DNA from: Saccoglossus kowalevskii
Lineage: Eukaryota > Hemichordata > Enteropneusta > Harrimaniidae
Direction of reading: 5' to 3'
Length of the DNA: 29,036 nt
Assembly: GCF_000003605.2 (NCBI RefSeq)
Contig: NW_003138327.1
Location: forward strand, 202,428-231,463
Under the pieces are notes generated by a model. That model made no database searches and was not told the origin of the DNA. It saw only the letters and a list, made by a program, of their open reading frames with translations. Shown here one piece after another: positions 8,929-20,676 of this stretch. How positions within the stretch are numbered: the first letter of the stretch is position 1; the number at the start of each line of letters is the position of its first letter. The position numbers were made by a program, and so were the translations under genes.

Positions 8929-11900
8929 GTTTTCTGTCTCGGTGGAAACAATGTGAATTGTTTTGACTCTGTTTTTACATTGTTTTCCCAATTCTGACAA
9001 CTATCACATCTTTAGAATAAATTTACGAGCCACACCCACTCTAGTGTGTGTTTTAGTATCCCTCTTGGATACATATGCAGTGATCCTTGTCCATATACAA
9101 TGCAATATCTTTATGGGTAATGCCATTATTTATAGGGGTGAGCAGGTCATCACTCGTGAAGTTACAAAAACAGAAAGTCAGTGTTTCAGATGCTCGCCAA
9201 ACATTGGTAATTTTGATATTTGTTTTTTTCAAATAATTTCATTTTTGACAAATTACTAGACAACTGAACCCCTGAAAGTTTTTTAACATGTTTTGTCTGT
9301 ACAAAATTTATAGGTAATATTTGTTAGGGTTGTAGTTTTTTTATATAATATAATGCATACTAAATTTTACTAATTGTGATGGAACAAACAGGCTTAGTGG
9401 TGCTTGCTTAGATTACAGCTATCTACTGACCTTATTAGAAATTCTGAAATATGACTCTGAAAAAGTAAGAGTAGGTATTTATTGAACATTATCATTATTA
9501 TCTCCAAAACCTGAGGCCACATAGCCAGTATTGACAGAGTATTGACAGAATATATAAAATTGTGGATTTTAATTGAATTTTTTTGAAATATTAGAAGTGG
9601 AGCCATGGCCTCTATATATGGATTAGGAAATGTAATAGTGAAGTACTGTCATTAATATGGATGACTGAATTATTCATCAGAATGATATTTTTGCATTTCT
9701 AAGAGTTGACTGGGTTTCAGACATGAATGTATATGATGAACTGTATTTCACTCGTTTGAGTGTGTCATAAATGATTGACTTGACAAAAGCAATAATGAGC
9801 ACGTAAAAACCAATGCACATGTACAATTCGTCCACTTAAAATCGCTTTACTGGTTAGATTCCTGTTGTGTCTAATTACGTGACAATCCTCGATAAAGTTA
9901 ATATACAGACTTGCATTTTGCTGTACAGATCCAGCAGTACATGATATCGTCATGTTTATATAATTTTAATTTGTGCAACATTTTTAGGGATCAAGCATTT
10001 GTTATCATGGGGGTGGCTGGTGGATTTGTTGGAAAAAAGAATTTGCAAGTTCGACACCAAGAGAACATTGCATGCTGGAATTAAAATGTGGCTTGTTAAA
10101 GAAAATAAAAATTTACAGGCAAGACATTGCAAAAAAAAAAAATTACACTGCTCACACGCTTATTATTTCGAATGATTGTTCCCCTCATGCCTTTCAACCC
10201 CCTGTTTCAATACATGGTGTAGAATATGACCCAGGGTTGTATTGCAGTCTGATACATCAGCCTGTACTAACTTGCACCACATGTGTAGAGTTGCTACACA
10301 GCATAACCACCAAATTTTGCTTGATTTTGTGATTCACATGTTCATCAGGCATCACGAATTTGATGGAATTTTTTTTCAAAACGTCCTAATTTTGTTAATC
10401 AATAAAGACAAAGAGTCTAATTGTTTTTTGTTGAATTTGCTATTTTACACTCAAAATATGCCAGATAATTAGAAATGTCCCATGACTGTAGCTGCCGTTT
10501 TGGGCAAAATATCCTAAGCTAATTTTGTGGAAATTGCACCCCACTGTATACATGTATCTGAGAGGCAATCATATAATAAATATGTTAAAGCTCAAATGTG
10601 GACACTTGTACAGAAAGAACAGTTGCCTCTTAAGCAGGGCTATAGCCCCAAAAATAAAAAGTGCATGCCTGAAAACTAAATTGAAATGAGAGAATAGTCA
10701 GACTTGTATTAAATTTATTGTTGATTATCGTTATTTTAAATTACAGTAAATTTCTAATGAGCAGTGGACAGATTTGTAGAAATTTAGCCTGTCAATTGAC
10801 ATTTTTTACTGTCTAAAATGACTAGGTGGACTGTTAGCTAGCTAAAAGCCTCGCTCCGAAGGTCATCAGTTGCTTGTTTGAAAATGTTCTCACAAACTCT
10901 AGGGGGGTATACTGTGAATACTAAAAGGGATTGCTAATATCTGGGGCATCATTTTATGTATTAAACCCAGCTTTTTTTTCATGTTACAGTATTAACACAG
11001 CTGTTTTTAATGATGTCATGCGGAAATACAAACAAAATATATCAGTATTAATCTTCTGTGTCAATTCAGTCAGTATTATGATTTTTTAGTGGGATCTAAT
11101 ATTTTATTGGGCGATATAAAATATTTTCAAAATTTCCAGATATGTTATTTGAATATAGTTATAGCTTAACATCAAAATATTTACAAAGATGAATTAATGC
11201 TCATGTAGATGAACCCATATTTGGTTTGTATATATATGCATGGAGGTATAAACAGATCTGTATACGTGAAGTTTACTCCACATAATAATTACAGACGCCA
11301 GTGGTTAACAAAATGTGATGCATAGCAACGGCCCATGTATACGCTTCACTGGACCGCGAGATGTTCCCATTCTAAACCCTATTTGCATGAAGGTGTAGAC
11401 ATTTATAATTAAGTTAATTATTAATATCATTTTTAATAAATGTGTCAGTGTTGAAGTGAAGGGTAGGTGCATTTTATAGCAATTTTTTTCATTTTTTTTG
11501 CAACACTTTACTTGATTAAAAATTAAATTAATCATTTGAACGTCATAGCCCTACATTTATTTATCTGTAATTTTTTCTTAGTTTTAGACCAAAAGAACAT
11601 ACTATCCCATTTTCAACAGGTCTTGAACAATTTAGGCAGGTGTATTATGTTAAAGTTGACAAATGTTGACTGAGGGGTGTTCTTTTGATTAACAATAAGC
11701 TGTTAATATCCATAGTAACTACACTGTATGTTGTTTTTATGATTCTCAAAGCTGGCATCTGGAGAGGGTACAGAGTCGATTGTGTCAAATACGAAGCAAC
11801 ATAATTACATATTATTCTTTAGAGAATACATCCATAATTTACGAGCATGTCATTTTGCCCAGAGGCAATTTCTTTTAAATATCATGTTTATCAAATTACA

Positions 11901-12149
11901 TATTCTTTGCAGGACATAAAAAACAAATGTTGTGCAGTATGTTACGCTCCCTTGAGTCTCTGATAGTATAATATAAATATCTTATGTAATGTTATATAGT
12001 ATGTATATGCATGGATAGCTTCATCATTTTTTTTATATTAATTTACATGTATACATACATGTATATGAGGAAGTTTTGTTGCTAGGTTACCATTTGTGCA
12101 ATGATGTCAAAAATTGTAATTCCTTCATAATTGAAGAGGGATCACAGCT
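8929..12149. other. Long non-coding stretch
   Basis: No exon or repeat family recognised. Minor items: a duplicated ATTGACAGA near 9530-9548, ACAGTAAA (10743-10750) inverted as TTTACTGT (10805-10812), a run of 12 A near 10131, and a TACATGTATACATACATGTA tract near 12045-12064. Open stretches of 60-98 codons here have no domain signature. Confidence 0.5.
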
Positions 12150-12390
12150 GTTGCTTTCATGTTAGTCGAAAACCAAATTGGGAAGCACTTGGAACCCACT
12201 CCACTGGTGCCGAAACCACGCCCTCATATATTAATCTATGACGGTAGTTAAACTTGGCACTTGGCACGTTCCAAGTTTCAGCCTTGACTCTATATTGGGA
12301 GAGAGATCAAGTTTTTTTCGGCAAATGCCGACTCGAACTCAACACATGCTTTGACCTGTAAAGTGAGTGCTACTGTTCTGCAGCTATCAA
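12150..12390 (-). mobile_element. Probable tRNA-derived SINE (minus strand)
   Basis: Read on the minus strand, the head resembles a decayed tRNA. TAGCTGCAGAACAGTAG (complement of about 12371-12387) aligns with the usual A-box/D-arm pattern TAGCTCAGTGGTAG. It is followed by CACTCACTTTACAGG, like an anticodon arm, then GAGTTCGAGTC (complement of 12330-12340), a good B box. The A-to-B spacing fits a pol III internal promoter. The body contains AGTCAAGGCTGAAACTTGG and GTGGTTTCGGCACC and is clearly GC-richer than its surroundings. The 3' limit near 12150 is a guess, and no clean tail or target duplication was identified. Another copy would be needed to confirm it. Confidence 0.5.
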
Positions 12391-15300
12391 AAATATAAAT
12401 TTTCAGTTTTGTACTTGTTGGATTTTGATTATAGCAATCCATATTATTACTTTCAAGGTTGTGCCTGATTGGCTACCCAACCCTCGCATCTAACAGTTAG
12501 ACCAATCAGAAAACAGCTTGTTAGTTGATAGGTTTTTATGGCACATAAAATTCTGCCATGTATGTATAATCTTTGACTCAACTGATAATTTGTGTTATTT
12601 TGGTATCTTGCATTGCGGGTTTCTCGGAAACTGTCATGAAAATCCACCAACTTATACATGTATCTTATGAAAGACATACATTGTAACTGTGAAATGAATC
12701 TCCTTTCTAAATATTGAACACGCACACATGCACACGTTTCGTAGCATAGCAACCATGGAACTCAGATCTTGTCTCTTTGACCTTGGTCAAATATTGATTG
12801 ATTACCGTGTTATTGCATTTATTTATAATTAATGAGGTACATCTTGGTATAATTCAAAATTGTTGCGCTCAGTTGACTATACATGCTCAAGACTAAATCA
12901 ACTTTGTATGAATACCAAGAAATGCAGTTCTTTGCTTGGTTATCACACTACTTCAGTACAAACTTTTCAATCTCGTAGTACCTAGTCAAGTTAATGTAAG
13001 AATACATGTGGTCTTGCAGTATAAAGATTAATGAAAAGATTTTGAGCCATTTATCTTTAGTTTCTAGTGAAACAACATGTTCATCATAAAATTCCATTTG
13101 GCTACAGGTGGTTAAAACTCACATGTGGTTACAAAATGCATATTTCCAGTTTGTCCAAATTATTATTAAAAATTATTTTTTTAATACTTTTGATTTCTAT
13201 TAATGTCCAAAAATGTCTATTTTTGCTTTTTTTTTTTACAGAATAAAAAATTTTGTATGGGTAAAAAATCCAAAAAGTTGATAAATTGTATCATAAACAA
13301 AAAATCAAGATAAATTGTCCTTTCCTGTTTGTTAGGTTGAATCCCTGTATTAAAATGACCTCCTAGTCAAGTCTCATTAAATGAGATTTCTCTTCCTCTT
13401 AAAACAAAACATCAAGCTACCAGTACCATGCATCACAACCATACACAACAAATACAAAAGACCATCACTAGGAATAGTTATGTTTCCAGTCATTTATTTC
13501 AGTGATTTATTGCATGAAAGGGCGGGTTTTTACTCGTAATTTTAACAATACTATTCCAGGTATATGACTTGATATGGAACAGTGCAGTTTTAGGTGAATA
13601 ATAACTGTTCCTATAAAACTTTTTATACCCAGATAAATTTGAAAAGTAAAGATGCAATGTTTTTTTTTTCATGTGTACATAAAGCTTGTCTACTTCTTTT
13701 TAAGACGTCTCTCTCCCTCCCCTATCTAATTCTACTCGTGCTGCATGTTACAAACATAAATACCATATTTGCTCTATAGACCATTTTCTGTTCACAGCGA
13801 AATCCTGTGTTATGGTGAAATTGAACATAAAAACATGACAAATGAATGATCATTGTGATGTCTAAACATCACATGACATTTGACAAACAAGTAAGCATTT
13901 TGGGGGATTTTTACGCTATACACATTCGATGATGGTCAATTTTGATGAAGTATTAATATCTTAACACAATATTCCTCTTTCAAAAATCCGAAATCAAATC
14001 GTTTAATTTTCATGGCAGACAATTAGTCAATGCTTTTCACGCCATACACAAGATCTTGCAGTAAATGAAAAATCACCTATTATAGAACCATGTGCACTTA
14101 AGTTAACTACAGAAGTGTGGCCGAAAAAATTAATCTGATTTCAAAGATCAAATGCACAGTAAATGTGTGCTTCTAATAAATCAAATATGGTAGTTTAAAT
14201 ATATAATTGTGACAATTTAACAACCACTAAATGCGGAAATATTTTCAGGGATAATATTGATTGACTAACAAAGTCAACTTCTATCACTTTGAGTTTCCAT
14301 AAAATAAACTTATGAAGAAGACATCATAAATTATGTCCATTATTAAAAAGATTATTAAAAAATTATTAATTTAAAGAATTTTGTCTTTATGAATGCCGTA
14401 CAATCATTAAATCCTGAAATTTTGGTCAGCAAAAATTAAATGGTTTTTGGTACACCTAAAAAAGCAATTTAAAAAATCGACCAGTGACCGCACAATTTAA
14501 TTTCATTTTCTGTACCTTAATGGCATAACCTTGTATTACTGAAATTATTAAGGAAAATTACCATTTAATTTTCCAACCTTCCTTATTTTCAGACTTGTGT
14601 GGGTAAACAATAATTCTCAAATGATCTTCAGGAAGAGCTAGTTATTCCATTAACCTTTTGGGGTCATTATTACCCCTTCAATGATTTTTCAAGGCAGAAG
14701 ATAATTTTCTGTGATTATGTTGACCTTGTCTGTGGCAATTGGAGGACTTACTCTGCACTCATATTTTGATTTCATTGCTCTTGAAGAAGTTTTTGCATTC
14801 GCGTCATGCATTTATTTCATTTAGGATTTGAATTTGTGTCACTCGTTCTTTGTAAATGAAACTTCTTTTTTTTTCATGTTTTTTTAAAAACAAATTGACA
14901 GCTGTGTCTTGAGTATTTTTTTTTAATAATTGAATATTGAATATTTTGTTAAAATAAAAGTTTCTTTGCCATCAAATTTGTCACAGATTCTCTTGATAAA
15001 CATTTCTGTACATTAGATGAATTCTTCACAAAATAAACCCACATAATTTATTCTTTTTGTTTTCAAAAAGTTCAATCTTGAACATTAGCTAACGAGGAAG
15101 TAGTCCATTTGGTCAGAAAATACATAGAAATGTTGGAAAAAAAATCTAACTATAAGAATTGATGCCATTCCAAAGTACCTATGTTGATTATAGCATGCAT
15201 GTTTGTGGCACTATGTGCAATGGTTCTTTGTAACTCAGTCCCCATTAACTGAGCAATGCTATAAATATGCTTCATTATAATACCTTATTCTCATTAATTG

Positions 15301-17038
15301 GTAGTAAACTTTAGACAATAATAGTTGTCAGAAATCCATTGATATCTATGTCAGCCCATTGATGCTAAGAAATAGTCGTAATAAGCCATTGAAATGGCCA
15401 TGACAACACACTGACTACCCCATCATCCTTCATATCGCTATGACAACCCATCAAAACAAACCTAAACAAACTAGATTTGCCCAAGAGTGGAGATCTTATT
15501 CCCAGTTTTTTTTTTTCGCTTCTTCTGTCGAATAATATTTCTTTGTGACGCCGATAGATCACTATAGCAAGCAAGGATTATTGCTTATTTTTTAATATCG
15601 TAATGCAGGAAAATGAGAATAGGCACAATGATGCGGAAAACAGTAAATACATTACACACGGGTATTACAGAGTAATACGCTTTGAAGCCGACCATTTAGA
15701 ACAAATTAATTTTCTATCTTCCATTCAGAAAATGTGTTAACCATTTAAAGCACAAAGGGGGCTCAGGGGTAGCCTAATTGATTTCCAGTAGGGATGCGAA
15801 AACAAAAAAAATAAACGATAATCACTTTCTGTTTTTTTCAATGAAAATGTTTCGTCATGCGTGATTGATGCATTAATTTACTATAGGTAACGATTTTCAA
15901 GTACGTATTTATCATAGCCACTGATTTGATTGGAAATATATACGAAAGTAAAATGGAATCAGTGACTGCATTCATGCAGTACCAAATCTAACCATGATCT
16001 GAGTTCATTTTTTAATGGGGATGAACTTTATAGGTCATGAGAATAACTTAATCAGCTGTAGTGATGAAATAATATAAAAATAAAATTCATGCTGTTTCAT
16101 GCTCATGTTGCGATCTTCTGGTGCTGGAAGTTTTTTTTCTTTTATGATAGCTATAACAATCACAACTCAGATTAAACAAAAAGACAATCATAAATTAAGT
16201 TTTTGCTTTAATTATTGGCCGTGACCTCATTTTAAACCCCTCTTTTTTTTTTCTAGCTGGCAATCCACTGTGATTAGTTCAGATTTCGTAAAACTTTACT
16301 TTTCTCATCACTGTCTAATGCGTGACGGCAACAAGCCTGGTTAAATTCATCCAGATTTTACTTATTTTTATGACAAAATATTTAGGTAAGAATTAGCCAT
16401 GGCTGTCACATTCTGATCAAAAGTGTTGATGACAAAAAGGTGCATTCAGAGGAAACCATGTTGAGCTGGATGATAACAAATAATAGTAATGACAATATCA
16501 ACCGTACTACACTCTTTTGACACGTGAGGTCACATGTCCATGCATCAGTGTTATTTTATAATGTTATTTTATAATTATTTGAATTATTTATTCTAGATAT
16601 TAGAACCTGGTAAGTTTATATGTTGATGAGACTGGCATTATCGTTTTTATCAGTGTTTAGTTTTGGGTTTCTCCTGATGTATGATAGATGATATTAAAAA
16701 TAGATCATTATGCCATCAGCTGTGTTTTATGATAAGGGTAATACGGAAATGGAAAGATTACCCACTGAAGCAGTCTGAATTGTTTCTTGTTGAATCTCAT
16801 TTTTCATAGTAATGAGTTTCTGCTTGTGCTCCAGATGTTTGCTTTTGGTGTGTCTAACAAATTAAAATACCTTAGGTTAAAGCTGCATTAAAGTACCTTT
16901 ACAGCCAGTCTGGCTGCTTGCCATTATTTATTAAGAATGATCAAGTGGTAGCTGTCAAATGATGGATTACTTTTTGGCTATGGTATCCAATGAATTTCTT
17001 GTACATGATACCTAACAACCATGGGTTTTTTTTTTCGC
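12391..17038. other. Long non-coding stretch
   Basis: AT-rich, with long A and T runs (for example near 13231, 14870 and 16242) and no exon, tRNA or transposon terminus that I can support. A small TGTTATTTTATAA duplication occurs near 16549-16575. Open stretches such as 12453-12752 (minus) and 15365-15574 (minus) look like chance. Confidence 0.5.
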
Positions 17039-17198
17039 AACTTTGTAGCACGGCCGCGGCAACTTTAACATCCAACCATTGGTTTTCTGGCAATTCAGTG
17101 ACAATTCTTTCATTCATTAACTTTTTTTAGCACATGGCAGCGATTGTGACATCCATTTCTTCATTTTCTGGCTATTCAGCCACCATTCATTAAATGAT
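17039..17198. repeat. Two-unit tandem duplication, about 82 bp period
   Basis: Unit one starts AACTTTGTAGCACGGCCGCGG at 17039 and contains AACATCCAACCATTGGTTTTCT and GGCAATTCAGTGACAATTC. Unit two starts AACTTTTTTTAGCACATGG at 17119 and contains GACATCCATTTCTTCATTTTCT and GGCTATTCAGCCACCATTC. The order and spacing of matching blocks show an old tandem duplication. Confidence 0.7.
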
Positions 17199-17638
17199 TT
17201 CTGGAAAATAACCTTATATTACATTTATGAAGAATATTTAGTAAATAATCGTTGCCAATATGATAGCTGATCAAGCTTGGGTTATGTTACAGGCTTTTTC
17301 AGGTATCCCTAACTTCCGTGTCATGATATCTTATATTTTCCTTCAATACACATTGCATAACCATTTATCTGTAAGTGACCCTGGCAACCGTAAAAATGAA
17401 ATATTAAATTGCTTGATGAAGTATTCCTGATAATCTAGATAGGAGGAATTAATCTTGCGTAAAGATGTACAGGTATTCTTTAATCTTTTGTCTCATTTGT
17501 TCTATTGATGAGGTTATCATGAGTATACCACTAATGGGATGACAGATTACTATGTAGCTATGCATCTTTGTGGTATTCTATTCGTTGAGCTTGGTGCGTT
17601 TTGTCTAAACAAACAGTGTAATTACCTTAAGCCTGTGC
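17199..17638. other. Non-coding, nothing recognised
   Basis: No exon or repeat identified. The 64-codon open stretch beginning at 17539 runs into the following hairpin and lacks any domain. Confidence 0.45.
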
Positions 17639-17675
17639 ACCTGTCCCAGACAGGCAGATTTTACCTGGGACAGGT
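17639..17675. repeat. ACCTGTCCCAG hairpin
   Basis: ACCTGTCCCAG at 17639-17649 is perfectly complementary to CTGGGACAGGT at 17665-17675, with a 15-base loop that itself contains CAGG. Further GGACAGGT copies lie near 17701 and 17905. No transposon boundary is evident. Confidence 0.55.
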
Positions 17676-18200
17676 AAATGTACAAACTGCTTCCTCCTAT
17701 GGACAGGTGAAAAAAAAAATATCCAGTTTTTAATAACCATCATAATGGGGTATTCCAAAGTTGCTAATGCCCAGAAAATTGCTTTCAGGGTTTTTAAAAC
17801 TCAGGAGATGATGATGAGTCAAGAATGAAAATGATATTTCAAATATTATGTCGTACTTTATACATTTGTATCACTAGAAACAGGTACACATACAACATCC
17901 AATTGGGACAGGTATTTTTTATTCTGCAATATGTCCAGTTATGATTTTCAATCAAATTATGTTCATTTAGTCCAAAATTGGGAAAAAACAAAACATAAAA
18001 AGATCACAGAATGAACAACAATTTTGCCCCCCTCCAAAAAAAAGCATGCCACTCACAGAGTTAGTGGAGCTAATATGCTATCATTCAAATTATTATATTT
18101 CAGTTCTGAATAATTATATCGAAAAATAAAATTTAATTACAAATCAAAATCAACTTTGAAATCTATAAATACAAAAATTAATTATTAATATCGTTTATAT
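17676..18200. other. Non-coding, nothing recognised
   Basis: AT-rich DNA with GGACAGGT words (17701, 17905) and homopolymer runs. No gene was seen. Confidence 0.45.
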
Positions 18201-18353
18201 TGTTGTCATGGCTATTCCTATTGTTAATGTTACATTACTAAATTAATGAGTTGAAATGTTGATGACAGACTGATATTTGCCTTCTGTTGTCATGGTTATT
18301 GCTATTTATAACATTACATTTGTAGGTTTTTGAGTTGAAATGTTGGTCACAAG
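18201..18353. repeat. Two-unit tandem duplication, 84 bp period
   Basis: TGTTGTCATGGCTATTCCTAT at 18201 recurs as TGTTGTCATGGTTATTGCTAT at 18285. Both are followed by a TTACATT block and then GAGTTGAAATGTTG(A/G)T-ACA. The period is 84 bp with two diverged units and no coding sense. Confidence 0.75.
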
Positions 18354-18489
18354 CCAATCTACATGTACATGTATGGCTTCAGTCAGTTTCCTGAACGGGA
18401 TTAGAACTGTTTGCTTTCAGAGTCTGATTTTCTTTTCTGAGAAGACAACTAAAAAGTAAATAACGACAATAAATTGTCCTTCTATTATA

Positions 18490-18690
18490 CTGTAAAATGC
18501 TTTATTTTAACTGGAATTAATTTTTACTGAAAAGTCTTTTTGGTTTTTTTTGTAAATTTATTTTCACTGATTCTTGACGAGTTGAATGAAAAATATAGGG
18601 AAAAATCTATATCTGCTGGATTTTATTTTCACTTAATCATTCCTTCATCAAAAATAGTGAAAATAAATTCCAAGCGTAAGCATTTTACAG
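18490..18690 (-). mobile_element. Family A MITE, copy 1 (TA target duplication)
   Basis: A 201-bp element between TA at 18488-18489 and TA at 18691-18692. It starts CTGTAAAATGCTTTATTTT and ends AAGCATTTTACAG, so its tips are inverted repeats. The interior matches the reverse complement of the 23893 copy: ACTGGAATTAATTTTTACTG, then a CTTTTTGG block, then TGACGAGTTGAATG-AAATATAGG. The 95-codon open stretch crossing it is an accident of stop-poor repeat sequence. Confidence 0.85.
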
Positions 18691-18692
18691 TA

Positions 18693-19117
18693 ACCAATAT
18701 GTATAGTCTCGATAATAACAAAAATTATGAGCAATTATCACTTTATTATAATTATCATCCTCCTAATATTATGTCACTCATTATTTTGGGTTGTTATCAA
18801 TTTGTTATATTTTCATTGATTTCTTAGGGAATATGGATGTTTATTATTCGTGATCAAAATATGGGACTGTACAGTTAAATGTTGATTGTGTTGTTAGACA
18901 TATTTCTGTATTGTATTAAACCAGTAGATTATGTATTTGCATTATGATAAAAACATCTCTGATAAAAACATACACAAACCCAAAATGTATATATTGTATG
19001 CTGGATCATTAAAACATGAGTTAGTAGACACCACACCTGTGCCATTTATGAAAGCACATACATGTACACTGCTACATTTATTAAGTCGAACAAATATAAA
19101 ATGGAAAAAATACAGTA
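18693..19117. other. Spacer between family A copies
   Basis: AT-rich spacer with no gene or repeat recognised. It includes a GATAAAAACAT duplication near 18946-18970. Confidence 0.45.
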
Positions 19118-19319
19118 CTGTAGAATACTTTATTTTCGCTTGGAATTAATTTTCGCTATTTTCGCTGAAGGAGTGATTCAGTGAAATTAAAATTCAGCGA
19201 ACATACTATTTTTCCTATATTTTACATTCAACTCACAAAAAATCAGTGAAAATAAACTCCATACAAAAAAAGACTTTTTCAGCAAAAATTTATTCCAGCT
19301 AAAATACAGTATTTTACAG
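19118..19319 (+). mobile_element. Family A MITE, copy 2 (TA target duplication)
   Basis: A 202-bp element between TA at 19116-19117 and TA at 19320-19321. Left end CTGTAGAATACTTTATTTTC; right end, reverse-complemented, CTGTAAAATACTGTATTTTA. The interior has several TTTTCGCT boxes and complementary AGCGAA/AGTGAAAAT boxes, so it can fold in more than one way. It lies in the same orientation as the 23893 copy. The right TA is also the start of a TACCGGTA word. Confidence 0.88.
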
Positions 19320-19321
19320 TA

Positions 19322-19624
19322 CCGGTATATGGGATATGAAAGATACATTTAGTTTTAATATTCACAGCTATGTATACTGTCTTGGTATGCATGACACATT
19401 GTCAGAGGACTTGATTGATTGTTCTGCTGTTCTCTGCTTCCAATGTCTACATTATTAACAATAGCTCACTGCTAATGTATACAACATGTATTTGCTGTGT
19501 CCACATATAACTTCAACAATCTTTAAAAGACGTTGAAATCATGGAAATTTACTCAAATTATTGAATTCTTATATTCTGTAAGATAGAAATTTTCATAAAT
19601 TATAGAATATTGTGTCAGTTTGAC
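19322..19624. other. Spacer, nothing recognised
   Basis: Non-coding AT-rich spacer between the family A copy and the family D element. No gene or further repeat was recognised. Confidence 0.4.
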
Positions 19625-19628
19625 TTAA

Positions 19629-19862
19629 CATTTTCACCACCAGTTCTCTCTTTTCATCACAAAAATCACAAGGTAGTCCCATTTATAGTTTGCACTTTCC
19701 TTCAGAAGATTGGGACAAAATAGCCCCATTTTTTCAGTGAAGACTAAAAATTGACTCAAATTTTCTGTTGGCTTCAAAATTTGGGTTCATTTCCAGAAAT
19801 ATTGAAGAATGTAAGAAAAAAGTGCAAAAATATTTTGGCAAGAAAATCTGGTGGTGAAAAGG
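19629..19862. mobile_element. Family D MITE, copy 1 (TTAA target duplication)
   Basis: A 234-bp element between TTAA at 19625-19628 and TTAA at 19863-19866. Left tip CATTTTCACCACCAG; right tip, reverse-complemented, CCTTTTCACCACCAG, giving a 15-bp inverted repeat with one mismatch. A TTAA duplication with short TIRs is the hallmark of piggyBac-type elements, so this is probably a non-autonomous piggyBac-like MITE. Complementarity may extend beyond the TTAA (CAGTTTG versus CAGACTG), leaving a small doubt about the exact boundary. No coding capacity. Confidence 0.75.
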
Positions 19863-19866
19863 TTAA

Positions 19867-20084
19867 CAGACTGTGAATTCTAATGGAATGATATTGATGT
19901 TTCTGTGATGATGTTTGGATTTCTGTCATGCTAATTTCATAGGAAATGGAGAAAACTGAAAGGCAATGAGTTTTGCTTTGTCAAGTGGTGCATCTATGTA
20001 GTTATCTCAATGGTCCATAATCTTTATCTTGACACTGTCTCGGCAGGTAGCTTTTGAGAAATGTCAGGTTATGTTAATCATGTT
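19867..20084. other. Spacer, nothing recognised
   Basis: Non-coding spacer between family D copy 1 and family C copy 2. No gene was seen. Confidence 0.4.
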
Positions 20085-20275
20085 ACAGTATTTGTTCTAT
20101 TAGTGAATGACAAAAGTGTCTGTGTTCAAAATAAATTTTAACGCATTGGGCTATAGTAGAGAAATTGTATTCAAATGTTGGATTCAGTATATATTGGATG
20201 ATAATAAATAACATTTTTGAATTATCTTCACTTCTACATGTATTGGAAAATACGCTTCTAATAGAACTACCGGTA
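20085..20275 (+). repeat. Family C MITE-like repeat, copy 2
   Basis: Begins TACAGTATTTGTTCTATTAG, contains GTGTCTGTGTTCAAAATAAAT, and ends CTTCTAATAGAACTACCGGTA. The end, reverse-complemented, reads TACCGGTAGTTCTATTAG, so the tips share an imperfect inverted repeat centred on GTTCTATTAG. The start matches the copies at 1171 and 27206. Boundaries are approximate. Confidence 0.5.
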
Positions 20276-20464
20276 TTATGGTTCAAGTACTTGAGTATAT
20301 CGTATTAGTCTTATTATTTTAAACGCCCTTCGACTGTGAATAGAGGACTAAAGGACAACAAAATAATACAAGGGTAACCAGGCTAATATTTTTTTTATTT
20401 ATTTTTTTATTTTGCCATCTTGAAAATTACATTACTATAAAACATTAACATGGGAATTAAAATA

Positions 20465-20674
20465 CTGTGGAATATTTTATTTTTGCTGGAATTTAATTTT
20501 CACTGAAAAGGCTTTTTGGTCGTTCTTTATGGAATTTATTTTCACTGATTTTTGATAAGTTGAATGTGAAATATAGGAAAAAAAGTATATTCGCCTGATT
20601 TTATTTTTGCGGAATCATTCCTTCAAGCAAAAATAGCGAAAATATATTCCAAGCAAAAATAAAGTATTCTACAG
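20465..20674 (-). mobile_element. Family A MITE, copy 3 (TA target duplication)
   Basis: A 210-bp element between TA at 20463-20464 and TA at 20675-20676. Left tip CTGTGGAATATTTTATTTTTG; right tip, reverse-complemented, CTGTAGAATACTTTATTTTTG. It is in the reverse orientation relative to the 23893 copy, with CACTGAAAAGGCTTTTTGG, a TTTGATAAGTTGAATGTG block and a GGAATCATTCCTTC block in the order of copy 1. Confidence 0.88.
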
Positions 20675-20676
20675 TA

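Noticed and set aside
10743..10812. ACAGTAAA / TTTACTGT pair, possible tiny MITE
   Set aside because: Only 8 bp of complementarity, no clear target duplication and no second copy in the window.
14649..14690. TTAACCTTTTGGGG as a possible TTAA-type transposon end
   Set aside because: No matching inverted end with TTAA was found within a few hundred bases, and the bases after the first few do not match family D tips.
18540..18827. 95-codon plus-strand open frame
   Set aside because: Most of it crosses a family A MITE. It is an artefact of stop-poor repeat sequence.
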